Shown piece after piece: positions 27,205-35,153 of a DNA stretch of 64,000 nucleotides. The position numbers were made by a program, and so were the translations under genes. The stretch's first letter is position 1. Each line of letters opens with the position of its first letter. Source of the stretch: Ignavibacteria bacterium (GTDB lineage Bacteria; Bacteroidota; Ignavibacteria; Ignavibacteriales; SURF-24); contig JAAXKN010000020.1 in assembly GCA_025612375.1 (NCBI GenBank), positions 17,378-81,377 of the forward strand. Reading direction: 5' to 3'. The notes below the pieces were generated by a model. The model was not told where the DNA came from and ran no database searches. It saw only the letters and a list, made by a program, of their open reading frames with translations.

Positions 27205-28484
27205 AAGAAAATTTTATATGGACACTTTTGGGAAATGTTTTTTATGCATTTACCCAGTGGCTGATACTGCTTATACTGGCCAGGAAAGGAAACCCGGCAA
27301 TGGTTGGGCAGTTTGCCCTTGCAATGGCCTTGACCGCTCCTGTCATTTTGTTCTCAAATCTCAAGCTGCGGGATGTACAGGCAACTGACGTTAGTAATCA
27401 ATTTGAGTTTAAGCACTATTTTACTCTGAGAGCCTGGACGGTGCTGGCGGCTCTCTTGATGGTTGCAGTAATCAGCCTTTGGGGAAATTACCAGACGGAT
27501 ACAGTTTCCATAATACTTATGGTTGCGTGCATCAAAGGGGTTGAGTCAATTAGCGACATTGTCTACGGGAGACACCAGCAGAAGGAAAATATGAGGCTTA
27601 TATCATTGTCGCTATTCTTAAGGGGAGCAATTTCGGCTTTGGCTTTTTATCTGGCAATGAAATTTTCAGGCTCCCTTCTCTGGAGCTGTACGGGGCTATT
27701 GCTGGTGAGGCTCGGTGTACTTATTCTTTACGACTTCAAAAGCATCGGTATCAAAGCGGAACTACTTAAAGCTGCTGACAAAATTTCTTTTACGGCAAAG
27801 TCAATGATGAAGGGGATAAAAGACAGAAAAGCATCTGAACTTCTGCGCAGGTCTTTCCCTCTTGGGTTTGCAGCCCTGGCGGTCTCTCTTGTGCCGAATA
27901 TACCGAACTACGTTTTGGAAAGATACCATGGTGAATATGAGCTTGGAGTGTTTTCTTCACTGATGTATCTGCAGGTAATTGGAAACACACTCGTAATGGC
28001 TTTAGGGCAGGCTGCAAGCCCCAGGCTTTCCAGGTTATTTGACCGTGGGAATACATTTCAGTTTACCGGGTTTTTTATACGGCTTCTCTCGGGAGCGGCT
28101 GCTTTGGGGATTCTGGGTATTGCGGCTGCCGGATTATTTGGAGAAAGTATACTTGATCTGCTGCTTGGTAAAATATACACCTCACATAATGACTTGTTTA
28201 TTCTTGTTATGATCTCAGGCGGAATATCTTACGTCGTTTCATTTACAAGCTTTGCACTGTTATCAATAAAAAGATACCAGGCCCAGCTATGGATAAATAT
28301 TACCGTTTTGGTTTTTTCAATCATAATAAGTTTTGCGCTGATAAGCCAAAGGGGAGCCTTGGGTGCTGCATACAGCCTCATCTTTACAATGCTCATGCAG
28401 GCAATTCTCAATATGTCGGTTGTGTTTTACGAAATTTACAAAGAGCATAACATTAGGCTGATAAGAAATGGAATACGTTTATAA
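27177..28484 (+). CDS. Oligosaccharide flippase (Wzx-like)
   Basis: A 435-residue polytopic protein of the MATE/Wzx flippase superfamily, with about twelve membrane segments. It would flip undecaprenyl-diphosphate-linked repeat units across the inner membrane. There is no strict motif, but the N-terminal block (NFIWTLLGNVFYAFTQWLIL) and the pattern of paired helices with a cytoplasmic central loop are typical. The start overlaps the epimerase by 28 bases and its end overlaps the next gene by 17, so translation is coupled along the operon. Confidence 0.85.
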   Translation: MVLEKSFTLKENFIWTLLGNVFYAFTQWLILLILARKGNPAMVGQFALAMALTAPVILFSNLKLRDVQATDVSNQFEFKHYFTLRAWTVLAALLMVAVISLWGNYQTDTVSIILMVACIKGVESISDIVYGRHQQKENMRLISLSLFLRGAISALAFYLAMKFSGSLLWSCTGLLLVRLGVLILYDFKSIGIKAELLKAADKISFTAKSMMKGIKDRKASELLRRSFPLGFAALAVSLVPNIPNYVLERYHGEYELGVFSSLMYLQVIGNTLVMALGQAASPRLSRLFDRGNTFQFTGFFIRLLSGAAALGILGIAAAGLFGESILDLLLGKIYTSHNDLFILVMISGGISYVVSFTSFALLSIKRYQAQLWINITVLVFSIIISFALISQRGALGAAYSLIFTMLMQAILNMSVVFYEIYKEHNIRLIRNGIRL

Positions 28485-29916
28485 CAGCATTAAGAGCGGC
28501 ATAAAAAAAGATAAATATACCAACTATTCAGTCAGCCTTGCTGCAGTGTATGTTATTATACTGTCGGCTTTGGTGCTGGACAGGAGGTTCGACCACTGGT
28601 TTTTAATACCGGTGGGGCTTGCAGGCATCCTTTCCGGAGCTGATGCGGTCAAATGGTTCCGGCAGAAGGATTCCATTTTTGACGTGGAAGGCATAGTTGG
28701 AATTATAGGATTTCATTTCTTTTTCCTGGCGCCCATGATGCATGTTTACTTTGATTACTGGATGAAGACAATCGACAGGCCGCAGGACTGGCGCGACTGG
28801 CTTGGGGGTATGGCTATAGTTAATTCTGTAGGGCTGATGTTTTACGGGTATGCAAAGGACAGGGTGCAGAGGAGGTTTTCTCATTCAAAAAGTTTCTGGG
28901 CCCTTAATGCCGGAGTGTTCCATCCGCTGGCGGCCTCACTGCTTATAATCAGCTTTGGGCTGCAGGTGTGGGTTTTTATCAGACAGGGAGGCCTCCTGGG
29001 TTATATAATGGCATTCTCTAAAAATGAAGGGGCATTTGAAGGGATGGGATGGATCTTTATGATCTCCGAGAGTTTCCCGATCCTGTTTTTGCTTTATGTG
29101 GTATTTCTTCTAAAAGAAAGAAAGATCAGCAGCTCATGGATAATAGTCATTCTGATGTGCGTCTTTTTTGCCCTCAAGATGATCTTCGGGGGCCTCAGGG
29201 GAAGCAGGAGCAATACCATCTGGGGCTTGTTCTGGGCAATAGGGATAATTGACCTCTGGTTAAAGAAAGTGTCCAAAAGAGCGATCCTGATCTTTGCATT
29301 ATTTATCCTTGCCTTCATGTACATTTATGGGTTTTACAAACAGGGGGGAATAGAGGCCGCAGGAATTTTAAGGGAGGATAAAAGCCGTTCCCGCTTTGAG
29401 CAGACGTATAACAGGTCGTTTGAAGCTGTACTGCTGGGTGACTTTGCAAGAAGCGATGTTCAGGCGTACCTGCTTTACCGGCTGAGTAAAAACAGTACCG
29501 GTTATGAATACGCCTATGGAAGGACGTATCTAGGCGCCCTTTCCTTAATAGTTCCCAAGGGCATCTGGAAAGACAGGCCGCTTACAAAAGTAAAAGAGGG
29601 GGAGGAAATTCAGGGAGGTATCGGAGCCAGCCGAATATACGGCCTTGCCGGTGAGGCAATGCTGAACTTTGGTCCTTTTGCAGCAGTGTTCTTCTTCGTG
29701 ATATTCGGCTTTGCTGTAGGGCTTATTAAACGTTTTGCAGATTTTCTGGAATACAAGGACGCCAGGGTGATCCTGATACCGTTTTTGATAAACCTGGCGT
29801 TTTTAGCCCTGGGCTCCGACTCTGATAATATTGTATTCTTCCTGATAAAACAGGGCTTCCTGCCCTTTATGCTGATATATCTCTCATCACGCAAATACTT
29901 ATTTCAATTAAACTGA
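28468..29916 (+). CDS. O-antigen/exopolysaccharide polymerase (Wzy-like)
   Basis: A 482-residue integral membrane protein with about eleven to twelve hydrophobic segments and a long periplasmic loop near 305-390 that carries charged residues. The pattern is that of oligosaccharide-repeat-unit polymerases, which join repeat units on the periplasmic face. Late in the loop RIYGLAGEAMLNFGPFAAV resembles the conserved C-terminal segment of such polymerases. The call leans on topology and context (flippase upstream, glycosyltransferases downstream) because Wzy proteins have little sequence identity. Confidence 0.75.
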   Translation: MEYVYNSIKSGIKKDKYTNYSVSLAAVYVIILSALVLDRRFDHWFLIPVGLAGILSGADAVKWFRQKDSIFDVEGIVGIIGFHFFFLAPMMHVYFDYWMKTIDRPQDWRDWLGGMAIVNSVGLMFYGYAKDRVQRRFSHSKSFWALNAGVFHPLAASLLIISFGLQVWVFIRQGGLLGYIMAFSKNEGAFEGMGWIFMISESFPILFLLYVVFLLKERKISSSWIIVILMCVFFALKMIFGGLRGSRSNTIWGLFWAIGIIDLWLKKVSKRAILIFALFILAFMYIYGFYKQGGIEAAGILREDKSRSRFEQTYNRSFEAVLLGDFARSDVQAYLLYRLSKNSTGYEYAYGRTYLGALSLIVPKGIWKDRPLTKVKEGEEIQGGIGASRIYGLAGEAMLNFGPFAAVFFFVIFGFAVGLIKRFADFLEYKDARVILIPFLINLAFLALGSDSDNIVFFLIKQGFLPFMLIYLSSRKYLFQLN

Positions 29917-29925
29917 AAAAAGAAT

Positions 29926-31176
29926 ATGGAACTGGTATTTATTACAGAGGCAAGGTTTATTAAAGACTCAGACGGGAGAATATTTTCCACCGACGGCACT
30001 TTCTCAAAAGAGTTATGGGCGAGGTATCTAAGAAGCTTCAGCCACGTATATGTTATTGCACGCGTAGGCAGAAACGCAGAAACTAAAATGGAGGAAAACT
30101 TCAGGGCGGATTCATCTCAAGTGTCTTTTATTGAGGTGCCTTACTACACCGGGCTTAAAGGCTGCTTAAAGAACTACATAGAAATAAAAAAAATAATAAA
30201 AGGCAGCATCCTAAAAGGCAGGGCGTATATCTGCAGAATACCGGGCATTCTGGGTACAATTGCAGCGGGTGAGCTAAGGAAAAAAGGCCTGCCTTATGGA
30301 ACAGAAGCAGCAGGTGATCCGTATGAAGTCTTTGCCCCCGGAGCTGTTAAGAGCCCCCTGCGCCCGATTTTCAGGATTATTATGACGCGCCAGATGAAAA
30401 ATATTGTCCTGAATTCATCTGCTGTTTTGTATGTAACCAGAAAGGCATTGCAGAACCGGTATCCTGCAAAGCCGGGAACGTTTACTGTCAGCGCCTCAAA
30501 TGTAATGCTGAAGGAAGAAAACATACTGAAAACTCCCGTAACGTTTAAACGGAAAGGCGAATTCAACATAATTTCCATCGGTTCGCTTGAGCAGATGTAT
30601 AAGGCGCCCGACGTTACGCTTAAGGCTATTCAGCTGCTGAACCAAAACCAGTTCCCATGCAGGCTGACCTGGATAGGGGAGGGAAAATACAAGCAGGATA
30701 TGATACTTCTTTCCAAAGAGCTGGGAATTGAAGACAGGGTATTATTTACAGGAAGTGTTCCCCCGGGCGAGGGCGTAAGAAGATATCTGGATACTTCAGA
30801 TATTTTTGTCCTGGCATCCAGAACCGAGGGGCTGCCAAGGGCCATGATTGAGGCAATGGGAAGAGGACTTCCGTGTATAGGTACAAATGCCGGAGGAATA
30901 CCGGAACTTCTTGAAGAGGAAGCAATTGTTCCTAAAAATAATCCGGAAGCTTTGTTTGAAAGAATTAAACGCCTGATTGAGAACCCTGAAATGGCTGAAG
31001 GTCAGGCTAATAGAAATTTATCGGAAGCACGCACCTACATTTCAGAACTGCTTGATATAAAAAGAAGAAGTTTTTATGAAACATTAAAAGCAACCGTTCA
31101 AAGGGGAAGCGAACCATGCCAAAACAGAAGATCTGCTTTATTGTCTCAACCGCCTTTACCGCGCATGCATTTTTAG
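29926..31176 (+). CDS. GT4-family glycosyltransferase
   Basis: A 416-residue GT-B fold glycosyltransferase. The C-terminal Rossmann domain shows ISIGSLEQMYKAPDVTLKAI, FTGSVPPGEGVRRYLDTSDI and the donor-binding SRTEGLPRAMIEAMGRGLP motif (the E-x7-E signature). No signal peptide is visible, so it acts at the cytoplasmic face. The last 20 residues are encoded within the start of the next gene (61-base overlap, different frame). The sugar donor and acceptor cannot be read from sequence. Confidence 0.88.
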   Translation: MELVFITEARFIKDSDGRIFSTDGTFSKELWARYLRSFSHVYVIARVGRNAETKMEENFRADSSQVSFIEVPYYTGLKGCLKNYIEIKKIIKGSILKGRAYICRIPGILGTIAAGELRKKGLPYGTEAAGDPYEVFAPGAVKSPLRPIFRIIMTRQMKNIVLNSSAVLYVTRKALQNRYPAKPGTFTVSASNVMLKEENILKTPVTFKRKGEFNIISIGSLEQMYKAPDVTLKAIQLLNQNQFPCRLTWIGEGKYKQDMILLSKELGIEDRVLFTGSVPPGEGVRRYLDTSDIFVLASRTEGLPRAMIEAMGRGLPCIGTNAGGIPELLEEEAIVPKNNPEALFERIKRLIENPEMAEGQANRNLSEARTYISELLDIKRRSFYETLKATVQRGSEPCQNRRSALLSQPPLPRMHF

Positions 31177-32930
31177 CCGGGCACATTGAAGCCCTGTCTG
31201 AAGAGCATGAGGTTTATCTGGCGGGAAATTTTTCTGAAGAAGACATGCCTGTACTAAGCAGGCTTAAGATTGCAGGATATATGAGTATCCCGGTTCACAG
31301 AAAGATTAAGCCTGTTCAGGACGTAAGAGCCGTCATTAAGCTGGCAAAATATTTCAGGCAGATGAAATTTTCTGCCATTCATTCAGTTACGCCTAAGGCA
31401 GGACTGGCCGCAGCGGCCGCGGGGAGGCTTGCAGGTGTGCCTAACAGAATACATATCTTTACCGGGCAGGTATGGCATACAAAAAAAGGGATCTTCAGGT
31501 TTATCCTTAAAACAATTGACAGGCTTATTGCAGCTTTATCGACAAACATACTGGTCGACGGCAGTTCGCAGAGAGAGTTTCTGGCAAGTGAAAAGGTAAT
31601 AAAAAAAGAAAACTCCCTTGTCTTCGGGAAAGGTTCCATAAGCGGCGTTGACTTAAGGGCTTTCAGACCTAAGGAAAACCTGAGAAGTGAAATAAGAAAA
31701 AGCATGAGTATTCCTGAAGAAAAAATTGTATTCCTTTTCCTTGGGCGGCTGAACAGGGACAAAGGAATTCCGGAACTAATTGAGGCATTCAGGAGGCTCA
31801 AGGAAAAAGATCCACGTGTGTTTTTATTGCTGGCCGGCTATGATGAGGAAGATCTTGCAGCACTCGCACGTGAAAGACTTTCACCTGGCGACTTTTACTT
31901 TTACGGCCCGACTGCAAAACCCCAGGAGCTTTACCAGGCCTGCGACATATTCTGCCTGCCCAGCCACAGGGAGGGATTTGGAAGCAGTGTGATTGAGGCC
32001 TCCGCGTGTGCAAAGGCTGTAATTGCAAGTGATACCTACGGGCTCATGGATGCAATGATAGATAATGCGACAGGCCTGAGGCACAAAGCCGGGGACGCAG
32101 AATCCCTGTTCCGGAAGATGAAGCAGCTTTCTGAAGATGATGAACTCAGAATCAGGCTGGGTGAAAAAGGAGAGAAATATGTAAGAGAAAACTTTTCTTC
32201 GGAAATAATAACGGGTTACTGGAAGAGCTTCTATGGGGAATTATTAAAAAGTGAAGTATCCTTTAAGAATTACAGGAGTGCTTACCGGAGGCTGATAAAG
32301 CCCGCGGCAGATTTTATATTCTCTCTTTTGCTCATGGCTTTAATGCTGCCGGTATTTGCTGTAACCATTCTGCTGCTTCTGATATTCAATGAAGGGAAGG
32401 TATTCTTTTTACAGACTCGTCCGGGCTTAAATGGAAGCCCTTTCAGAATAATAAAGTTCAGGACGATGAACGAAAGGAAAGATGAAAAGGGGGATCTTCT
32501 GCCGGATGAAAAGCGGCTTATTCCGGTTGGGAAAATGATAAGAAAGCTTTCAATTGATGAAATACCCCAGCTGTTTAATGTAATAAAAGGCGACATGTCG
32601 CTAATAGGTCCAAGACCTTTACTGCCGGAATACTTGCCATTGTACAGTTCGTCTCAAAAGAGGCGGCATGAAGTAAAGCCGGGGATAACCGGGTGGGCGC
32701 AGGTAAACGGAAGAAATCAGGTCAGCTGGGAGAAAAAATTCAATATGGATATTTATTACGTGGATAACATCAATTTTTCCCTGGATCTGAAAATAGCAGT
32801 GCTGACAATAATAAAAATTATTAAAAGAGAGGGAGTCAGTTCAGCTACTTCACAAACGATGGAAAAATTTTCCGGGAGCGGATTGTTAAAGGTTTCGGCC
32901 GGGGCACAGGAGATTAAAATCTGCAGTTAA
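31116..32930 (+). CDS. Fused GT4 glycosyltransferase-phosphoglycosyltransferase (PglA-PglC-like)
   Basis: A 604-residue two-domain enzyme. Residues 1 to about 385 are a GT4 glycosyltransferase with VFLFLGRLNRDKGIPELIEA and LPSHREGFGSSVIEASACAK; the nearest named relative by architecture is PglA. From about residue 390 a monotopic phosphoglycosyltransferase follows: a hydrophobic re-entrant segment (FIFSLLLMALMLPVFAV), then VFFLQTRPGLNGSPF, KFRTM, the catalytic Asp464-Glu465 dyad, and SLIGPRPLLPEYL. The fusion would load phospho-sugar onto undecaprenyl phosphate and then add the second sugar in one polypeptide. The start has a GGGGA site and lies inside the previous gene. Confidence 0.9.
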   Translation: MPKQKICFIVSTAFTAHAFLAGHIEALSEEHEVYLAGNFSEEDMPVLSRLKIAGYMSIPVHRKIKPVQDVRAVIKLAKYFRQMKFSAIHSVTPKAGLAAAAAGRLAGVPNRIHIFTGQVWHTKKGIFRFILKTIDRLIAALSTNILVDGSSQREFLASEKVIKKENSLVFGKGSISGVDLRAFRPKENLRSEIRKSMSIPEEKIVFLFLGRLNRDKGIPELIEAFRRLKEKDPRVFLLLAGYDEEDLAALARERLSPGDFYFYGPTAKPQELYQACDIFCLPSHREGFGSSVIEASACAKAVIASDTYGLMDAMIDNATGLRHKAGDAESLFRKMKQLSEDDELRIRLGEKGEKYVRENFSSEIITGYWKSFYGELLKSEVSFKNYRSAYRRLIKPAADFIFSLLLMALMLPVFAVTILLLLIFNEGKVFFLQTRPGLNGSPFRIIKFRTMNERKDEKGDLLPDEKRLIPVGKMIRKLSIDEIPQLFNVIKGDMSLIGPRPLLPEYLPLYSSSQKRRHEVKPGITGWAQVNGRNQVSWEKKFNMDIYYVDNINFSLDLKIAVLTIIKIIKREGVSSATSQTMEKFSGSGLLKVSAGAQEIKICS

Positions 32931-32968
32931 ATTTATCAAAAGACATTCTCTATAAATAAGGAGGGAAG

Positions 32969-33619
32969 ATGAGACCGATAGCAGTTTTTGGAGGCGGGGG
33001 CTTCGGCAAGGAAGTCCAGGCATGGATTCAGCAGATAGGGGGATGGGAGTTTATCGGTTTTTTTGATGATAATAAGCCTGTAAATTCTCTGGTAAATGAT
33101 GCTCCTGTTCTTGGGGGGCTTGAAGAATTAAATTGTTTTCAGTATGAGCTGGATGTGGTTTTTGCAATAGGGGATCCGGTAATTAAAAAAAGGATAATTG
33201 AGAGTCTGACAAACAAGAAAATTAAGTTCCCCGTTTTAATACACCCGTCGGCTGTCATCGGGAACCCGAAATATGTAGAGATCGGGGCCGGAACAATTAT
33301 TGCCCCGAATACAGTTGTTACAACAAACATTGTAATTGGAAAGCATGTAGCCCTGAATTATTCATGCACCGTGGGGCATGACACGGCAATAAAAGATTAT
33401 TCTGCCTTTATGCCCTGCGTAAGCATCTCGGGTGAGGTTGAAATCGGGGAATGTGTTTATGTCGGCACAGGGGCAAGAGTTATCAACAGAAAAAATATCG
33501 GTGATAATACAGTTGTGGGTGCGGGGGCTGTTGTGACAAAGTCCCTGCCTGAATACTGTACTGCAGTCGGTGTGCCAGCAAGGCCAATTAAATATCACCG
33601 TATGAAAAAAGCGGGCTAG
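32969..33619 (+). CDS. UDP-4-amino-sugar N-acetyltransferase, PglD-like
   Basis: A 216-residue left-handed beta-helix acyltransferase. The N-terminal Rossmann-like domain (FGGGGFGKEV) binds the UDP-sugar, followed by hexapeptide repeats (VIGNPKYVEIGAGTIIAPNT and later) and His137 in CTVGHDTAI, the position of the catalytic base in PglD. The C-terminal AVGVPARPIKYHR is typical of the family. In the pathway it acetylates UDP-4-amino-4,6-dideoxy-GlcNAc to UDP-N,N'-diacetylbacillosamine. An AAGGAGGG ribosome site precedes the start. It is the last gene of the plus-strand run. Confidence 0.9.
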   Translation: MRPIAVFGGGGFGKEVQAWIQQIGGWEFIGFFDDNKPVNSLVNDAPVLGGLEELNCFQYELDVVFAIGDPVIKKRIIESLTNKKIKFPVLIHPSAVIGNPKYVEIGAGTIIAPNTVVTTNIVIGKHVALNYSCTVGHDTAIKDYSAFMPCVSISGEVEIGECVYVGTGARVINRKNIGDNTVVGAGAVVTKSLPEYCTAVGVPARPIKYHRMKKAG

Positions 33620-33633
33620 AGCTGCAGCTGAAA

Positions 33634-33700
33634 AATCAGACGCTGAGATTCAGGCGCTGAGATTCAGACGCTGAGATTCAGACGCTGAGATTCAGACGAG
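33634..33700 (+). repeat. 14-nt tandem repeat after the PglD-like gene
   Basis: About 4.8 copies of ATTCAGACGCTGAG: units at 33634-33647 (one mismatch), 33648-33661 (one mismatch), 33662-33675, 33676-33689 and a partial unit at 33690-33700. The last two full units are exact. It begins 15 bases after the stop, in the 296-base gap between the convergent glycan operons. Confidence 0.85.
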
Positions 33701-33826
33701 GATAATGGCCGGCGGTATTAGTACCTGCTTATGAATATATTATTTGAGGGATATGTAAAGGGAAAAAGTGATTATGTGACGGTGCAAAGAAAAGATGACG
33801 GGAAAATGCCGCCGGAAAAATTATTC

Positions 33827-33863
33827 AAAAAATAAAAGGTGTGCAGCATATCTGCCGCACACC
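33827..33863 (-). terminator. Intrinsic terminator of the minus-strand glycan operon
   Basis: On the minus strand GGTGTGC-x-GCA pairs with TGC-x-GCACACC around a four-base loop, then TTTTATTTTTT follows. It lies 53 bases after the aminotransferase stop. On the plus strand no T run follows, so it does not serve the plus-strand operon. Confidence 0.8.
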
Positions 33864-33915
33864 AGGAAAATGAGATTATTTTAGGCAAAGGTTAATTGGT
33901 TAAGGCAATGAACAA

Positions 33916-35073
33916 TCAGGCCGCAAAGGACTTTGTTCCTGCCTTTTCAAAGCATTTAATTATTGTACCTGTTACACGCTCTAGCTCCTCCTCAGTCATG
34001 CCTGATCCTGAAGGAAGGCAGAGTCCCCGTTCAAAAAGACCATCAGATATCCCGCATCCGTAATAGGGGAAACCGCTGAATACGGGCTGAAGGTGCATGG
34101 GCTTCCACAGGGGGCGCGATTCAATATTTTCAGCTTCAAGTGCAAGCCTCAGATCTTCTCTTGTAAGGCCCCCGCTTTGCCTTGGATCAATTGTAATGCA
34201 GGTGAGCCAGCGGTTGGAACGGGCATCCTGCAGTTCTTCCTGAAATCCTATTCCCGGGAGCTTATCAAGGCTGTTCCTGTAATAGGAATAATTAGCTCTT
34301 CTCTGTGCTATCCTTTTATCAAGCACCCTCATCTGCCCCCGTCCTATACCTGCGCTGATGTTGCTCATCCTGTAGTTGTATCCGGTCTGTGAGTGCTGGT
34401 AGTGCGGGGCGAGGTCCCGGGCCTGGGCCGAGAGAAAGCGGGCTTTTTCTACGTATTCCTTATTATTGGAAAGGAGTGCCCCGCCTCCTGAAGTGGTAAT
34501 GATTTTGTTCCCGTTAAAGGAAATGACGCCCATATCACCGAAAGTGGCAAGGTGCCTGTCTTTATAAAATGAACCCAGTGCCTCGGCGGCATCTTCTATT
34601 ACCGGGATATCATAGTGCATGGATATCTGCATTATGCTCTCCATCTCAGAAGGGTTTCCGTAAAGATGGACCAGAATTATGGCTTTAGGTTTTTTACCAT
34701 TTCTTAGCCTCTCTTTTATTGCTCTTTCCAGCATTAGAGGACTCATATTCCAAGATTCTTCCTCACTGTCCACAAAGACCGGTACCGCGTTCTGATAAAT
34801 AACCGGATTTGCTGAGGCGGCAAAAGTAAAGCTTGAGCAGAGCACCTCGTCGCCATGTTTTATTCCAAGCGTTACAAGTGCCATATGGATTGCAGCCGTG
34901 CCCGAATTAAGGGCCACCGAATGCCGTGCACCGGTATAGCCTGAGAGGTCACGTTCAAAGCCGTCGACATTTGGACCAAGCGGCGCAATCCAGTTGGATG
35001 AAAATGCATCATTTATAAATGAAATTTCCTCTCCTCCCATGTGCGGCGGTGAAAGCCAAATTTTACTTTTCAT
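33916..35073 (-). CDS. DegT/DnrJ/EryC1/StrS aminotransferase, PglE-like
   Basis: A PLP-dependent sugar aminotransferase of 385 residues. The PLP-binding lysine is Lys190 in SFNGNKIITTSGGG, and the Asp of the PLP pyridine contact is in PVIEDAAEALGS. The N-terminal WLSPPHMGGEE block is the form found in PglE-type enzymes that turn UDP-4-keto-6-deoxy-GlcNAc into the 4-amino sugar. It lies 80 bases downstream of the PglF-like dehydratase on the same strand. That puts both early steps of the pathway together, with the acetyltransferase facing them on the opposite strand. Confidence 0.92.
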   Translation of the reverse strand: MKSKIWLSPPHMGGEEISFINDAFSSNWIAPLGPNVDGFERDLSGYTGARHSVALNSGTAAIHMALVTLGIKHGDEVLCSSFTFAASANPVIYQNAVPVFVDSEEESWNMSPLMLERAIKERLRNGKKPKAIILVHLYGNPSEMESIMQISMHYDIPVIEDAAEALGSFYKDRHLATFGDMGVISFNGNKIITTSGGGALLSNNKEYVEKARFLSAQARDLAPHYQHSQTGYNYRMSNISAGIGRGQMRVLDKRIAQRRANYSYYRNSLDKLPGIGFQEELQDARSNRWLTCITIDPRQSGGLTREDLRLALEAENIESRPLWKPMHLQPVFSGFPYYGCGISDGLFERGLCLPSGSGMTEEELERVTGTIIKCFEKAGTKSFAA

Positions 35074-35153
35074 TTATGCAGTGCTCCTTTTCCATTAAAT
35101 TTCTTTTTGTATTGTGGATTAACTTTCTTAAAAAAGCTATGAGCCGTAAGCGC

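Noticed and set aside
33634..33700. CRISPR-like array
   Set aside because: The 14-nt units follow each other directly with no spacers and are too short; this is a tandem repeat, not a CRISPR array.
33731..33835. Plus-strand 34-residue frame after the 14-nt repeat
   Set aside because: No ribosome site, no recognisable relative, and it runs up to the terminator of the opposite strand.
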